Assembly: GCA_022563275.1 (NCBI GenBank)
Contig: JADFNR010000015.1
Span: forward strand, 1-38,342
From: Chloroflexota bacterium
GTDB lineage: Bacteria; Chloroflexota; Dehalococcoidia; UBA3495
DNA: 38,342 nucleotides
Direction: 5' to 3'
Of this stretch, positions 16,184 to 23,933 are shown in pieces. A program made the translations under genes and the position numbers. How positions within the stretch are numbered: the first letter of the stretch is position 1; the number at the start of each line of letters is the position of its first letter. The notes under the pieces are model-generated. The model searched no databases and had not been told where the DNA came from. It saw only the letters and a program-made list of their open reading frames with translations.

Positions 16184-17074
16184 TTGAACCAGACTCAGAC
16201 CGACAAAAACTGTTTCCAAGCCGGCGACCTGGCCCTGCTCATCGACCGCAAATCCCGCCGCTATATGATCACCCTGACTGAAGGGGAGACCTACCACTGC
16301 CATCTGGGGAGGCTGTCTCACGACCAATTGATCGGGAGCAGCATCGGCGGTTGGTACCGGACCGACAAGAGCCACACACTGCTGGCGGTGCGCCCCACCC
16401 TTGGCGACTTCGTGCGGCAGATGCCCCGTGGTCCCCAGATCATCTACCCCAAAGACCTGGGCAATATCGTAAATTTCGCCGATATATTCCCGGGCGCCAC
16501 GGTGATCGAGGGAGGCCTGGGCTCCGGCGCCCTGACCGCGGCGCTGCTCCGTGCGGTGGGAAACACCGGCAAGGTGATCAACTACGAGATCGATGAAGCG
16601 GTGCTGCCCAAGGCGATGCGGAACATCGAACGGGTGATCCCCGACACATCCAACCTCGAGGTCAAGATCGGCGACATCTACCAAGACATCACCGAACGGG
16701 ACGTTGACCGAGTGGTGTTAGACGTTCCGGAGCCGTGGCAGGCCATACCCGGTATCGGCGACGCCTTGGCCATGGGCGGGATACTGCTCAGCTTCGTGCC
16801 CACGATCCTGCAGGTGCAGCGCCTGGTTCTGGGCCTGGAAGAAGACGGCCGGTTCCAGATGATCGAGTCTCTTGAGACCCTGTTGCGCACCTGGCACATC
16901 ACCGAACGGAGCGTCCGTCCGGACCATCGAATGATCGCCCACAGCGGTTTTCTGACCACGGCGGTCCGCTGTCAGCCCAAGCCGGGGGGACGGGTTCAGG
17001 CAGCGAGCGGTCCCCCAGATGATGACTCGGCTGAAGAGCCGAAGGAGGCCAGCGCAGATGGACGTGATGAGTAG
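16184..17074 (+). CDS. trmI: tRNA (adenine-N1)-methyltransferase TrmI
   Basis: 296 residues. Family features are the N-terminal beta domain (GDLALLIDRKSRRYMITLTEGETYH), the linker motif YPKDLGNIV, SAM-binding loop EGGLGSGALT (109-118), acidic end of strand 2 (INYEID) and the motif LDVPEPW (179-185) that replaces the N/D-P-P-Y of other methyltransferases. TrmI makes m1A58 (and in some species m1A57) in the T loop of tRNAs and stabilises them. The start is TTG 16184, because no other start allows the whole N-terminal domain; AAGG lies 12 bases before it. Its end overlaps the HD-domain gene by 17 bp. Confidence 0.92.
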   Translation: MNQTQTDKNCFQAGDLALLIDRKSRRYMITLTEGETYHCHLGRLSHDQLIGSSIGGWYRTDKSHTLLAVRPTLGDFVRQMPRGPQIIYPKDLGNIVNFADIFPGATVIEGGLGSGALTAALLRAVGNTGKVINYEIDEAVLPKAMRNIERVIPDTSNLEVKIGDIYQDITERDVDRVVLDVPEPWQAIPGIGDALAMGGILLSFVPTILQVQRLVLGLEEDGRFQMIESLETLLRTWHITERSVRPDHRMIAHSGFLTTAVRCQPKPGGRVQAASGPPDDDSAEEPKEASADGRDE

Positions 17075-17630
17075 GGAGCATACCCTGGAATTTCTGCAAA
17101 CCCACGTGAAGACCGAGATGCTGATGAAACATCTTTATTCCGTTGAGGCCTCCATGCGGGGTTACGCCCGCAAATTTGACGGCGACGAAGAGCGGTGGGC
17201 CATCGCCGGACTGCTCCACGACTTTGACTGGGAGATCTGTCCCACTCCCCAGGACCATCCGACCTACGGGGCCCAGATACTCAGGGACCACGGCTATCCC
17301 GAAGACATCGTCCGGGCGGTGCTTACCCACGGAGAGCACACGGGGATCCCGCGCGAATCCCAGATGGAGCATACCCTCTTCGCCGTGGACGAACTTTCCG
17401 GCTTCATCCGGGCCGTGGGGTTGGTCCGCCCGTCAAAATCCCTGGATGAAGTGACGCCCAAGTCGGTGCGTAAGAAGATGAAAGACAAGGCCTTCGCCAA
17501 GGATGTCAGCCGGGACGACATCCAGAAGGGCGCCGACGAACTGGGGATAGACCTGGACGAACACATCACGTTCATCGTGGAGAGCATGAAGCCCATCGCC
17601 GAACAGATCGGCCTGGCGCCTTCGGCGTAG
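17058..17630 (+). CDS. HD-domain phosphohydrolase family protein
   Basis: 190 residues from ATG 17058, which has GAAGGAGG nine bases before it; the frame is open to 17019 but that start has no such site. HD-type metal ligands are visible: His25 (MKHLYSVEASM), His54-Asp55 (GLLHDFDWE), His91 (LTHGEHTG) and a later Asp in AVDELSGF. Such proteins usually hydrolyse nucleotides or phosphate esters. This one belongs to a compact group often annotated as HDIG or HAD-like hydrolase without defined substrate. It overlaps trmI and is presumably translated from the same mRNA. Confidence 0.85.
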   Translation: MDVMSREHTLEFLQTHVKTEMLMKHLYSVEASMRGYARKFDGDEERWAIAGLLHDFDWEICPTPQDHPTYGAQILRDHGYPEDIVRAVLTHGEHTGIPRESQMEHTLFAVDELSGFIRAVGLVRPSKSLDEVTPKSVRKKMKDKAFAKDVSRDDIQKGADELGIDLDEHITFIVESMKPIAEQIGLAPSA

Positions 17631-17658
17631 GACGGACGGATTCGCCTTTCGTCCTCCA

Positions 17659-17921
17659 GCCGTTCCGTTCGTGGTGAGCTCCGACCGCAGTCGAGAGTCA
17701 CGATGGAATCGGACCCGTCGAACCACTGCTCGAGTTAAGACTGTTCTCCACCATGAGCATGACTGATGCACATCCTTCGACAAGCTCAGGACGAACGGAT
17801 TTGCCATTTGTTCCCCGACCGTTCCGTTCGTGGTGAGCCCGTCGAACCATCGCCCTAAGCAGTCATTTCCGCCATCAGCATGACTTATCCACATAATTCG
17901 ACGAGCTCAGGACGAACGGAA
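17659..17921. repeat. Two copies of a MITE/REP-like inverted-terminal repeat
   Basis: Unit 1 (17659-17800) and unit 2 (17818-17921) both begin with CGTTCCGTTCGTGGTGAGC and end with GCTCAGGACGAACGGA, the reverse complement of their own start apart from a few bases. Inside, both carry GTCGAACCA and a shared stretch near the right end (AGCATGACT, CACAT). The units fill the 308-base gap between the convergent HD and MidA genes. Very similar short repeats are scattered through many Chloroflexota and other genomes. Confidence 0.8.
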
Positions 17922-17938
17922 TAACCCGGCGGCGTTTT

Positions 17939-19171
17939 CTAATTAAAGGAATCCGGGGCCGGCCGAAAATCCTCGAATTCTAACTCGCCACCAGGGTATC
18001 TGCCCTCTGGCAAAGATAAGTGGTGGCCGGTCAACAATGGGACCGGCAGGCTCTCGACGAGGGCTGCGGCTTCGGATGAACGCTCCAGTCCCCACAACGC
18101 CGTATTCCCTACGTTTTTCCCCTGGGCAAGCACCTTGAAGTCACCCAGACCTCCGGGCCGCACCAGGTCCAATAGGCCGGCTCGGTTGGCCTGCATCTGC
18201 CGTGAAGAGAGGCCCTGGTTTTTGAGTTGTTGCTGCAATCGGTCCAGGGCCAGGTTGGACAGGAAGTTCCGCTGCGTGACCAACCCCAATGTATCCAGAC
18301 CGGCCATCTCCCCAGCGCGCGCCACCGACGTGAAATCCACCTGCGCTGTGATATCCTGGCGGCCGATCAGTGTCAACGGAGCGTCGGTCTGGACGTGCTG
18401 GCGGTAGGTGACCAGGGTCCCTCTGCGCCGCTTTTCCGGGTCATAGAGGTCTTTGGCGGTGCGGCCGTAGTCGATGGTGAGCACGAAGCCCCGGTCCAAC
18501 GCCGTTGCGACGTCCTGGGACCACCGTTTCAGCGCCAGGTTGAGCTCAGCGGTCTGACCTTGGGCAAGTTCGATCCCAAGGTCATTTAAACGGCCGGCCA
18601 AGGCCGGGTCCGAGGGCTCACCGGTCAGTTCCACGAGACCCCCGTCTTCCATGCCTACGTAGACCTCTTTCAGGCCATCGCCCGTCATCACCACCTGGTG
18701 CACCGGGAAGGCGTCCAGGTATTCGTTGGACAGGACGCAGCCCGTAAGACCCTTGAATGGCAACCCGTCCGCCAAAACCATGCTCGTCCGCGGCGTCCCC
18801 GGCTCAGCCGTAAATGCCGGCCGGCGGTCCAAACAGATGTAGTGCAAAGCCGCGGCGAATCCCTCCGGAAGTCCGGTGGCGTAGGAGCTGACATCCCGGC
18901 AAAGGAGCCCGTTTCCCGCCCCGAGTTCCAGCACCGTAAAGGGAGAGGGACGGCCCATCTCACCCCACATCTGAAAGAGCTGGACCGCCAGAAGCGCTCC
19001 AAAGGACGGATGCACCGCCGGGCTGGTGTAATAGTCTCCGTGCGCCCCGATGGGTTCCCGGTCCGTGTAATAACCGCCGTGGGGCCAATAAAGGGCAACC
19101 TGCATGAACTCGGCAAAGGTTATCTTGCCGCGTTCCTGTATGCGCCGCCTGACTTCAGATTCCGCATCCAT
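17939..19171 (-). CDS. MidA/NDUFAF7-family SAM-dependent methyltransferase
   Basis: 410 residues from ATG 19171. The family (formerly DUF185) shows here as ITFAEFMQVALYWPHGGYYT at the N-terminus, the glycine-rich SAM loop VLELGAGNGLLCRDV, CVLSNEYLDAFPVH, and TIDYGRTAKDLYD. The human member NDUFAF7 methylates an arginine of a complex I subunit; bacterial members are assumed to act on proteins. The frame is open to ATG 19201, but this stretch is a duplicated copy of the following 23 bases, so the start at 19171 is preferred. It faces the HD-domain gene and follows citrate synthase by a terminator. Confidence 0.88.
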   Translation of the reverse strand: MDAESEVRRRIQERGKITFAEFMQVALYWPHGGYYTDREPIGAHGDYYTSPAVHPSFGALLAVQLFQMWGEMGRPSPFTVLELGAGNGLLCRDVSSYATGLPEGFAAALHYICLDRRPAFTAEPGTPRTSMVLADGLPFKGLTGCVLSNEYLDAFPVHQVVMTGDGLKEVYVGMEDGGLVELTGEPSDPALAGRLNDLGIELAQGQTAELNLALKRWSQDVATALDRGFVLTIDYGRTAKDLYDPEKRRRGTLVTYRQHVQTDAPLTLIGRQDITAQVDFTSVARAGEMAGLDTLGLVTQRNFLSNLALDRLQQQLKNQGLSSRQMQANRAGLLDLVRPGGLGDFKVLAQGKNVGNTALWGLERSSEAAALVESLPVPLLTGHHLSLPEGRYPGGELEFEDFRPAPDSFN

Positions 19172-19236
19172 TGATGCCCCGCCTGACTTCACATTCCGCA
19201 TTTGATGGGGCGCCGGCTTATAAACGTGTTCAGCGC

Positions 19237-19268
19237 CAAAACAAAAGGGGCCAAAACGGCCCCCTTAG
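19237..19268 (-). terminator. Terminator of the citrate synthase gene
   Basis: On the minus strand AAGGGGGCC, a GTTTT loop and GGCCCCTT form a stem with one bulged G, followed by TTGTTTT. It begins about 27 bases after the citrate synthase stop at 19295. Confidence 0.75.
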
Positions 19269-19294
19269 TCATGATTTCGCCGGGCGCTGCCGGC

Positions 19295-20428
19295 CTAGGT
19301 CCGCTGCTCTATGGGAGTGTATTCCAGGTCCATCTCTCCGATATATTCCGTGAGCGGCCGGAGCAATATGTTGTCTTTGTACTGCTCCACGCACTGCAGC
19401 GTCCATCCAGGGATGCGTCCCAGCGCGAAGATGGAGATGAACAGGTCGTCTGGAATATCCAGCAGGTAGTAGATCGACCCGGCAAAGAAGTCCACGTTCA
19501 CGCAGATGCCCTTGGAACGGTAGGGGACCATGGCGTCCTCTTCCAAGTGCTGGAGGATCTGGAACCATTCCGGGTGGCCCTTCTTCTCGCCAAGTGCCCG
19601 CGAGCGGTCCCGCAAATGCCTGGCCCTGGGGTCTTCCGCCTTGTAGACCCGGTGGCCGAATCCCATGATGCGGCCGCCATCGTCCAGAATGTTCTTGGCG
19701 TACTCGGCGGCGTTCTCCGGGTTGCCGATTTCCAAGGCCATCTTCATGACCTCTTCGGCAGCTCCGCCGTGGGCGGGACCCTTCAATGTCCCCACGCCGG
19801 TGACGACGCAAGAGTGGAGGTCTGAGACCGTGGAGGCGGTCACCCTGGCGGCAAAGGCCGATGCGTTGGGACCGTGCTCCGCATGTAGGATAAAATCCAC
19901 GTCTAGCAGGTCGGTGGTCTCCTGGTCTGGCAGTTCGTTAAAGAGCATGTAAAGGAAGTTCCCAGCGTGGTTCAGGTCCGGGTTGGGCGCCACCGGTTCC
20001 TGCCCCCGCCTCAGGCGGTGGTGGGCGGCGACGATGGTCGGCCCCATAGCCGTGAGGCGGATGCCCTTGCGGATGGTGGCTTCCACCGAGTTGTCAGTCA
20101 CCTCGGAATCGAACGCGCTAAGGGCTGAGATGCCGGTCCGGAGCGCGTCCATGGGATGGCTGTTCTTAACCAGGTCCAGCACCTGGATAACCTCGTTGGG
20201 GATGATCCGGTTGGCCCGCAGCAGGGAGTCGAAATCAGCCAGTTCCTTCTTGTTGGGTAGCTTGCCGTAAAGAAGGAGATAGACCACTTCTTCGAAGGTC
20301 GACTTCTCGGCCAAGTCGTGGATGTTGTAGCCGCGGTAGAGCAGCTTACCTTCGATGCCGTCGATGAAGCTGGACTCGGTCGTGTCGAAATAGACATCCT
20401 TGAGTCCTTTGATGATCTCTGGGGGCAT
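19295..20428 (-). CDS. Citrate synthase (or 2-methylcitrate synthase)
   Basis: 377 residues. Condenses acetyl-CoA and oxaloacetate to citrate at the entry of the TCA cycle. Catalytic residues are His220 (GPAHGGAAEEV), His259 (GFGHRVYKAEDPRA) and Asp313 (NVDFFAGSIY), with the substrate helix LHAEHGPNASAFAAR at 181-195. The length of about 375 is that of the type I dimeric enzymes of Gram-positives and archaea, a group that also holds 2-methylcitrate synthases, so the exact substrate is open. ATG 20428 with AAGGA nine bases ahead is the likely start; the frame is open to 20464. A 9-bp palindrome sits upstream in the likely promoter. Confidence 0.94.
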   Translation of the reverse strand: MPPEIIKGLKDVYFDTTESSFIDGIEGKLLYRGYNIHDLAEKSTFEEVVYLLLYGKLPNKKELADFDSLLRANRIIPNEVIQVLDLVKNSHPMDALRTGISALSAFDSEVTDNSVEATIRKGIRLTAMGPTIVAAHHRLRRGQEPVAPNPDLNHAGNFLYMLFNELPDQETTDLLDVDFILHAEHGPNASAFAARVTASTVSDLHSCVVTGVGTLKGPAHGGAAEEVMKMALEIGNPENAAEYAKNILDDGGRIMGFGHRVYKAEDPRARHLRDRSRALGEKKGHPEWFQILQHLEEDAMVPYRSKGICVNVDFFAGSIYYLLDIPDDLFISIFALGRIPGWTLQCVEQYKDNILLRPLTEYIGEMDLEYTPIEQRT

Positions 20429-20525
20429 GGTCCACCGTCCTTCAAGGCATGCGGCCGAGTCCACTGAGGTGGCCTCCGCAATAACGATCGCGGGTTATTC
20501 CGGGGAGAAAATGGCCGGAAAAGAG

Positions 20526-20551
20526 GTGCGGAATCACATAATATTCCGCAC
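20526..20551 (-). promoter_or_regulatory. Palindromic operator candidate upstream of citrate synthase
   Basis: GTGCGGAAT and ATTCCGCAC form a perfect 9-bp inverted repeat with an 8-bp spacer that holds TATTAT, a -10-like hexamer on the minus strand. It is about 100 bp before the citrate synthase start. A repressor dimer bound here would block transcription. The rest of the 345-base gap to tRNA-Ser shows only the tRNA promoter. Confidence 0.5.
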
Positions 20552-20701
20552 TCGAATCGTGCCTGATTTTAGCATTGCCCCATAGGGGTGTCAAGCGAAA
20601 ACAAGCGTGGCGGCAGCCTACGGAGGGCGCTCGATTTCGCCGTTCTCCTGATGCCCTCAGGGCTGTTCTGTTGGACCCGCAGTCTGTACGGCTGAACGCC
20701 T

Positions 20702-20729
20702 TTGACGGAGGCCCGGCAGTGGTTACAAT
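20702..20729 (+). promoter_or_regulatory. Promoter of tRNA-Ser
   Basis: TTGACG (20702-20707) and TACAAT (20724-20729) with a 16-bp spacer lie about 44 bases before the tRNA-Ser gene. Confidence 0.65.
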
Positions 20730-20773
20730 ATAGAGGCGGTCCGCCGGCGTTCACACCGGAGTCCGTGCTCAAC

Positions 20774-20863
20774 GGAGGGATGGCTGAGCGGACGAAAGCG
20801 ACGGTCTTGAAAACCGTTATAGGGGCAACTCTATCGTGGGTTCGAATCCCACTCCCTCCGCCA
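20774..20863 (+). tRNA. tRNA-Ser(TGA), island insertion site
   Basis: A 90-nt class II tRNA: acceptor GGAGGGA/TCCCTCC, D arm with GGCTGAGCGG, anticodon stem ACGGT/ACCGT with loop CTTGAAA (anticodon TGA), long variable arm ATAGGGG/CTCTAT, T arm GTGGG/CCCAC with TTCGAAT, discriminator G and encoded CCA. Only this copy is complete. Its last 58 bases recur at 23004 and 29804, marking it as the integration target of the island. Unlike those copies it is not followed by a hairpin, because the original downstream DNA has been displaced. Confidence 0.97.
20806..20863 (+). repeat. att repeat 1 (3' end of tRNA-Ser)
   Basis: The 58 bases from the anticodon loop (CTTGAAAACCGTT) to the CCA end are repeated exactly at 23004-23061 and with one mismatch at 29804-29861. 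Integration by tyrosine recombinases into the 3' half of tRNA genes produces such direct repeats and keeps one functional tRNA. Confidence 0.9.
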
Positions 20864-21028
20864 TTTCCCCCTGATCTCTCCTTTACGAAAGTGTCCCACT
20901 TTTGCTGGTTGCCAACAGTCACTATGCAACAGACTACCGATGAATAGTCGAATGTATAGACCCATCATTGACCGCTAAGCCCCTGCGAAAAGACAAGACA
21001 GCTCAGACACCTAACTTCGGAAACAACC

Positions 21029-22210
21029 ATGCCCGAAGAAAACCTTTACGAACTACTTCAGGTACAGCCTACCGCTGACGCGGAGATAATTCAGGCTGCG
21101 TTCCGTAGGTTAATACTGCGGTTTCACCCTGACCGAAGTCCAGCTCCTAACGCTCAGGAGATGACCCAACGGCTCAATCACGCCTATGAGATTCTAAGCG
21201 ACCCTCGAAAAAGGGCAGATTACGATAGGGAGCTTCTCCTTAACGCAGGAAGGGCGGTAAGGAGTACAGGTCAAGAAGCACGACGCCCATCTTCGCGTCC
21301 TCCACCTAAGGCGCCGCAATCCCCGCCGCCTGGCCCCAGGTCCTCCACCGAGGACATTAGAGGGTTCCCAAGATGGGTTTGGTTGGCCGGCGCTGGAATC
21401 GTTGTAGCGATAGTTGCCATCGTGGCACTTAATGCAGAGGGCACGAGCACTGGTAGGTCTTCTGGAGATGGCGTACCTTTTGCTGGACCGTTGCCTACAA
21501 GTACCCCTGTGCCGAATCTTGCCTCTTTACCCACACCTTCCCCGATGCCGACCCTTGTTCCGAGCCTGACGGTTAGTGCAACTCCTACGCCAAGCCCGAC
21601 GTCTACACCAATTGCGCACTACGACAACGGTGCAGCATTTTACGAAAGCAAACAATACTCCCAAGCTATTATCGAATTTACGAGCGCGATTCTCTTAAAC
21701 CCAAATTACTCGGACGCCTACAACTATCGCGGAGTCGCATATCAAGAGATTGGCCGACTCGAACAGGCCATCGAGGACTACGACAAGGCTATTCAGCTAA
21801 ATCCGGACGATAGCTTGGCATTCAATAATCGAGGAACTGCCTACCTTGAGCTTGGCCAAACACAAGAGGCTCTTCTAGACTATGACAAGGCCATACAACT
21901 AGACCCGGGATTTCCATTAGCCTCTGTGCCGAGAAGCCCAAACGCAACGCTAGAACCACCAATACTTTCGGTGGGCGCGAACGCGACACCAGGTCTAACG
22001 CCAGAACCGCCAGTTCCTTCCGAAAGCTCTAACCTCACCTTTTTCACCCTTGGTTCCACGAAAGACGAGGTTCTTGCCCTTCACGGGTCCCCCCCTTCCT
22101 TCAATGACAACAATTGGTATTACACCAACGGCAACGTTAGCTTCTCAGGCGGTCTAGTCACGACTTGGACCGGCGATATGAAGGCTCGCATAGTTCCTTC
22201 AGGGCCGTAG
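21029..22210 (+). CDS. Membrane-anchored J-domain TPR protein
   Basis: 393 residues. J-domain (3-68) with the DnaK-activating HPD at 33-35, a Pro-rich linker, one transmembrane helix (about 116-134, WVWLAGAGIVVAIVAIVAL), a long Pro/Thr/Ser spacer (about 150-190), about three TPR repeats (FTSAILLNPNYSDAYNYRGV and AIEDYDKAIQLNPDDSLAFN among them, 195-295), a second Pro-rich spacer, and a C-terminal 60-residue module with FFTLGSTKDEVLALHGSPP that resembles a SmpA/OmlA-like module seen in other Chloroflexota proteins. The J-domain would be cytoplasmic and the TPR part outside. No chaperone gene is adjacent. First gene inside the island; the start has only a weak ribosome binding site. Confidence 0.85.
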   Translation: MPEENLYELLQVQPTADAEIIQAAFRRLILRFHPDRSPAPNAQEMTQRLNHAYEILSDPRKRADYDRELLLNAGRAVRSTGQEARRPSSRPPPKAPQSPPPGPRSSTEDIRGFPRWVWLAGAGIVVAIVAIVALNAEGTSTGRSSGDGVPFAGPLPTSTPVPNLASLPTPSPMPTLVPSLTVSATPTPSPTSTPIAHYDNGAAFYESKQYSQAIIEFTSAILLNPNYSDAYNYRGVAYQEIGRLEQAIEDYDKAIQLNPDDSLAFNNRGTAYLELGQTQEALLDYDKAIQLDPGFPLASVPRSPNATLEPPILSVGANATPGLTPEPPVPSESSNLTFFTLGSTKDEVLALHGSPPSFNDNNWYYTNGNVSFSGGLVTTWTGDMKARIVPSGP

Positions 22211-22249
22211 TCATATTGTAGGGGCAAGAATTTCAGATAAGGGGGTGCA

Positions 22250-22844
22250 ATGTTGGGTTTTAAAGGCAGCAAGAGGTGGCGTCGCTATGTTAAGAGCTTC
22301 AGATGGCCATCATTGAACGCTGTGGACTTCTCCTGGTGACCAATTTGCCTACCAAAGCTCTGCTGATGGTTTATCTTCAGAACAAAAACGCCGTCTCGAG
22401 GATCTCCCAGGATGGGCTTGGGATGTTATTCATTATTCGTGGGAAGAAGGTTTTGCTGCATTGCAACTATTCATTGCGAGGGAAGGCCACGCAAGGCCCC
22501 CCCAGACACACCTGGAAGCCGGATACCGTCTAGGTTGGTGGGTCCAAAATCGGAGAAATAGAAGAGAAATTCAAACCACTGAACATGTAGCTCAACTGGA
22601 ATCTCTACCTGGCTGGACTTGGGATACCAGGCAAGTATGGTGGGACGAAGGGTTTGCTACCTTGCAACAATTCGTATCACGAGAAGGGCACGCCCAGTCT
22701 CCGCAAAAATGCATCGAGGATGGGTTCAAATTAGGGATTTGGGTAGCTAACGTGAAAAACAGAAAGGATACCCTCAGTCCTCAAAGGATAACGCTTTTGG
22801 AATCCCTCCCAGGGTGGAAGTGGCGAATCCCCACTCGTATATGA
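22250..22844 (+). pseudogene. Helicase-associated-domain protein in two frames
   Basis: An ATG at 22250 with AAGGGGG ahead begins a 29-residue basic frame (KRWRRYVKSFRWPSLN) that stops at a TGA at 22337. In the +1 frame, open from 22317 to 22844, two helicase-associated (HA, PF03457-like) repeats follow: LEDLPGWAWD..EGFAALQLFIAREGHARPP and LESLPGWTWD..EGFATLQQFVSREGHAQSP, each about 67 residues with a Trp-rich core, then a third partial LESLPGWKW. The +1 frame has no ATG before 22461. Either a frameshift broke the gene or ribosomes shift at the TGA, which is followed by C as in prfB. HA repeats probably bind nucleic acid; no helicase core is present. Confidence 0.6.
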
Positions 22845-22944
22845 AGCATTAGTACATCCATCCTTACCGACACCACTCTTGGCCCCTAAAAGTGCACGAA
22901 CTTAAGACAACCAGCCAAGGTCACGAGGACGCATCAGGGGATAT

Positions 22945-22958
22945 AGGCACGAAATTGG
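22945..22958 (+). repeat. AGGCACGAAATTGG motif before att repeat 2
   Basis: The 14-mer AGGCACGAAATTGG occurs here and again exactly at 23066-23079, on either side of att repeat 2. Related forms lie after att repeat 3 (29866-29879) and, on the minus strand, on both sides of the tRNA-like remnant at 26428 (26409-26422, 26499-26508). Candidate recombinase binding site. Confidence 0.5.
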
Positions 22959-23003
22959 AACGCTACAGCACTAGATAAACCGATTAGTACGCCTACCAAC
23001 AGA

Positions 23004-23061
23004 CTTGAAAACCGTTATAGGGGCAACTCTATCGTGGGTTCGAATCCCACTCCCTCCGCCA
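23004..23061 (+). repeat. att repeat 2 (tRNA-Ser 3' end)
   Basis: An exact 58-bp copy of 20806-20863 without the 5' half of a tRNA gene. It divides the island into a first segment of about 2.2 kb and a second of about 6.8 kb. Confidence 0.9.
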
Positions 23062-23077
23062 GATCAGGCACGAAATT

Positions 23078-23111
23078 GGCCCAGACCTCAATTAAGTGGT
23101 CTGGGCCTTTT
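23078..23111 (+). terminator. Hairpin terminator after att repeat 2
   Basis: A perfect stem GGCCCAGACC/GGTCTGGGCC with a 10-nt loop, followed by TTTT, starts 17 bases after the att copy. A tRNA-terminator-like hairpin in the same position follows att repeat 3. Confidence 0.8.
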
Positions 23112-23224
23112 GCTGCAATGTCCACGGATTGTCCACGAACTTTTCCTGGATGCCGTTCCTCAGGCACAGATTGCTGGATCGTCTGGCGCTATCGAATTCC
23201 GCTGCAGGGCCATCAAGGTGTACT

Positions 23225-23270
23225 CCCGGCAGGGCTTAAGAGATTTCGGTATCTGGAAAGTTAGCCGGCG
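23225..23270 (+). repeat. 5' cassette element, copy a
   Basis: Shares CCCGGCAGGGCTTAAGA with copy b (23794) and nearly with copy c (26636). In all three a CCGGC is followed 33-35 bases later by GCCGG, so they can form the same closing helix. In this copy AGAT and ATCT form an inner hairpin. No gene follows it on the plus strand; the ABM gene ends next to it on the minus strand. Confidence 0.6.
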
Positions 23271-23273
23271 ACG

Positions 23274-23567
23274 CTAGTAATCGGCGCTTATCTCGTAGTA
23301 CTCAGTGATGGGAGGGCCTTCTAACACTGCTCCGAACCTGGCCATGACATCATCCATGACGCTTGGGGTCGCCGCCGCTCTGGCGTCGGCCTCTGTCGCC
23401 CATATGGTCACCGCTAAGGCCTTGTTGGTGCTGAGGTCCGTCAGTACGCGCGCACTTTGAAATCCCTGCGTCCCCTGGTTGACGGACTTTTGAGTCTCGA
23501 TATAAATCTTATTAAATTCGTCCATTTTGCCCGGTTGAACCTGTCCCGTTGCTACCCTTGCCCACAT
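23274..23567 (-). CDS. ABM-domain (monooxygenase-like) protein
   Basis: 97 residues forming the dimeric alpha/beta barrel of the antibiotic biosynthesis monooxygenase (ABM) superfamily: MWARVATGQVQPGKMDEFNK, FQSARVLTDLSTNKALAVTIWATEADA, ending EYYEISADY. Members include quinol monooxygenases, heme-degrading enzymes and small proteins without known activity; the heme-ligand residues of IsdG-type enzymes are not obvious. The ATG at 23567 has GGAG eight bases before it. It is the only leftward gene in this part of the island. Confidence 0.8.
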   Translation of the reverse strand: MWARVATGQVQPGKMDEFNKIYIETQKSVNQGTQGFQSARVLTDLSTNKALAVTIWATEADARAAATPSVMDDVMARFGAVLEGPPITEYYEISADY

Positions 23568-23793
23568 AATGTATCTCCTGTACTAAACATGAATTCGCCA
23601 GCCTGCTGGCGAGCCACCGGAGTATATGCCAACTTACCAATGCAGGCAACAGACTTTTACCGATCTGCAAATACTTGTGGGACCAGTGATTCCGCAAGAT
23701 AGCATCATGGGCCAGGTGACACCAAGGTCCAGAGGTACAAGGATCGCCGGTCTTGTAGTGGCCGAAGGGAGCCAGGGAATGGGCACCAGTGTC

Positions 23794-23853
23794 GCCCCCC
23801 GGCAGGGCTTAAGACACCTGATTACATGGATAGTTGTCGCCGGAAATATTTTG
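23794..23853 (+). repeat. 5' cassette element, copy b
   Basis: Contains CCCCCCGGCAGGGCTTAAGA, then GTCGCCGGAAATATTTT. It matches copy c (26636-26697) over about 60 bp with identical spacing (35 bases) between CCGGC and GCCGG. It lies about 80 bp before the YdjM-like gene. The T-rich tail suggests a terminator-like or structured RNA. The rest of the 366-base gap (23568-23933) shows no gene. Confidence 0.7.
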
Positions 23854-23933
23854 GCAGAGATCCATCGCCCAACGCCTGGACTGACGTTTGCCTAGCCTTG
23901 CTACAAGTCGGAGGCACCTGTATTATTTTGTAG

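Noticed and set aside
23004..23061. Second and third tRNA-Ser genes at 23004 and 29804
   Set aside because: Only the 3' part from the anticodon loop onward is present; the acceptor 5' strand, D arm and 5' anticodon stem are missing. They are att repeats, not tRNA genes.
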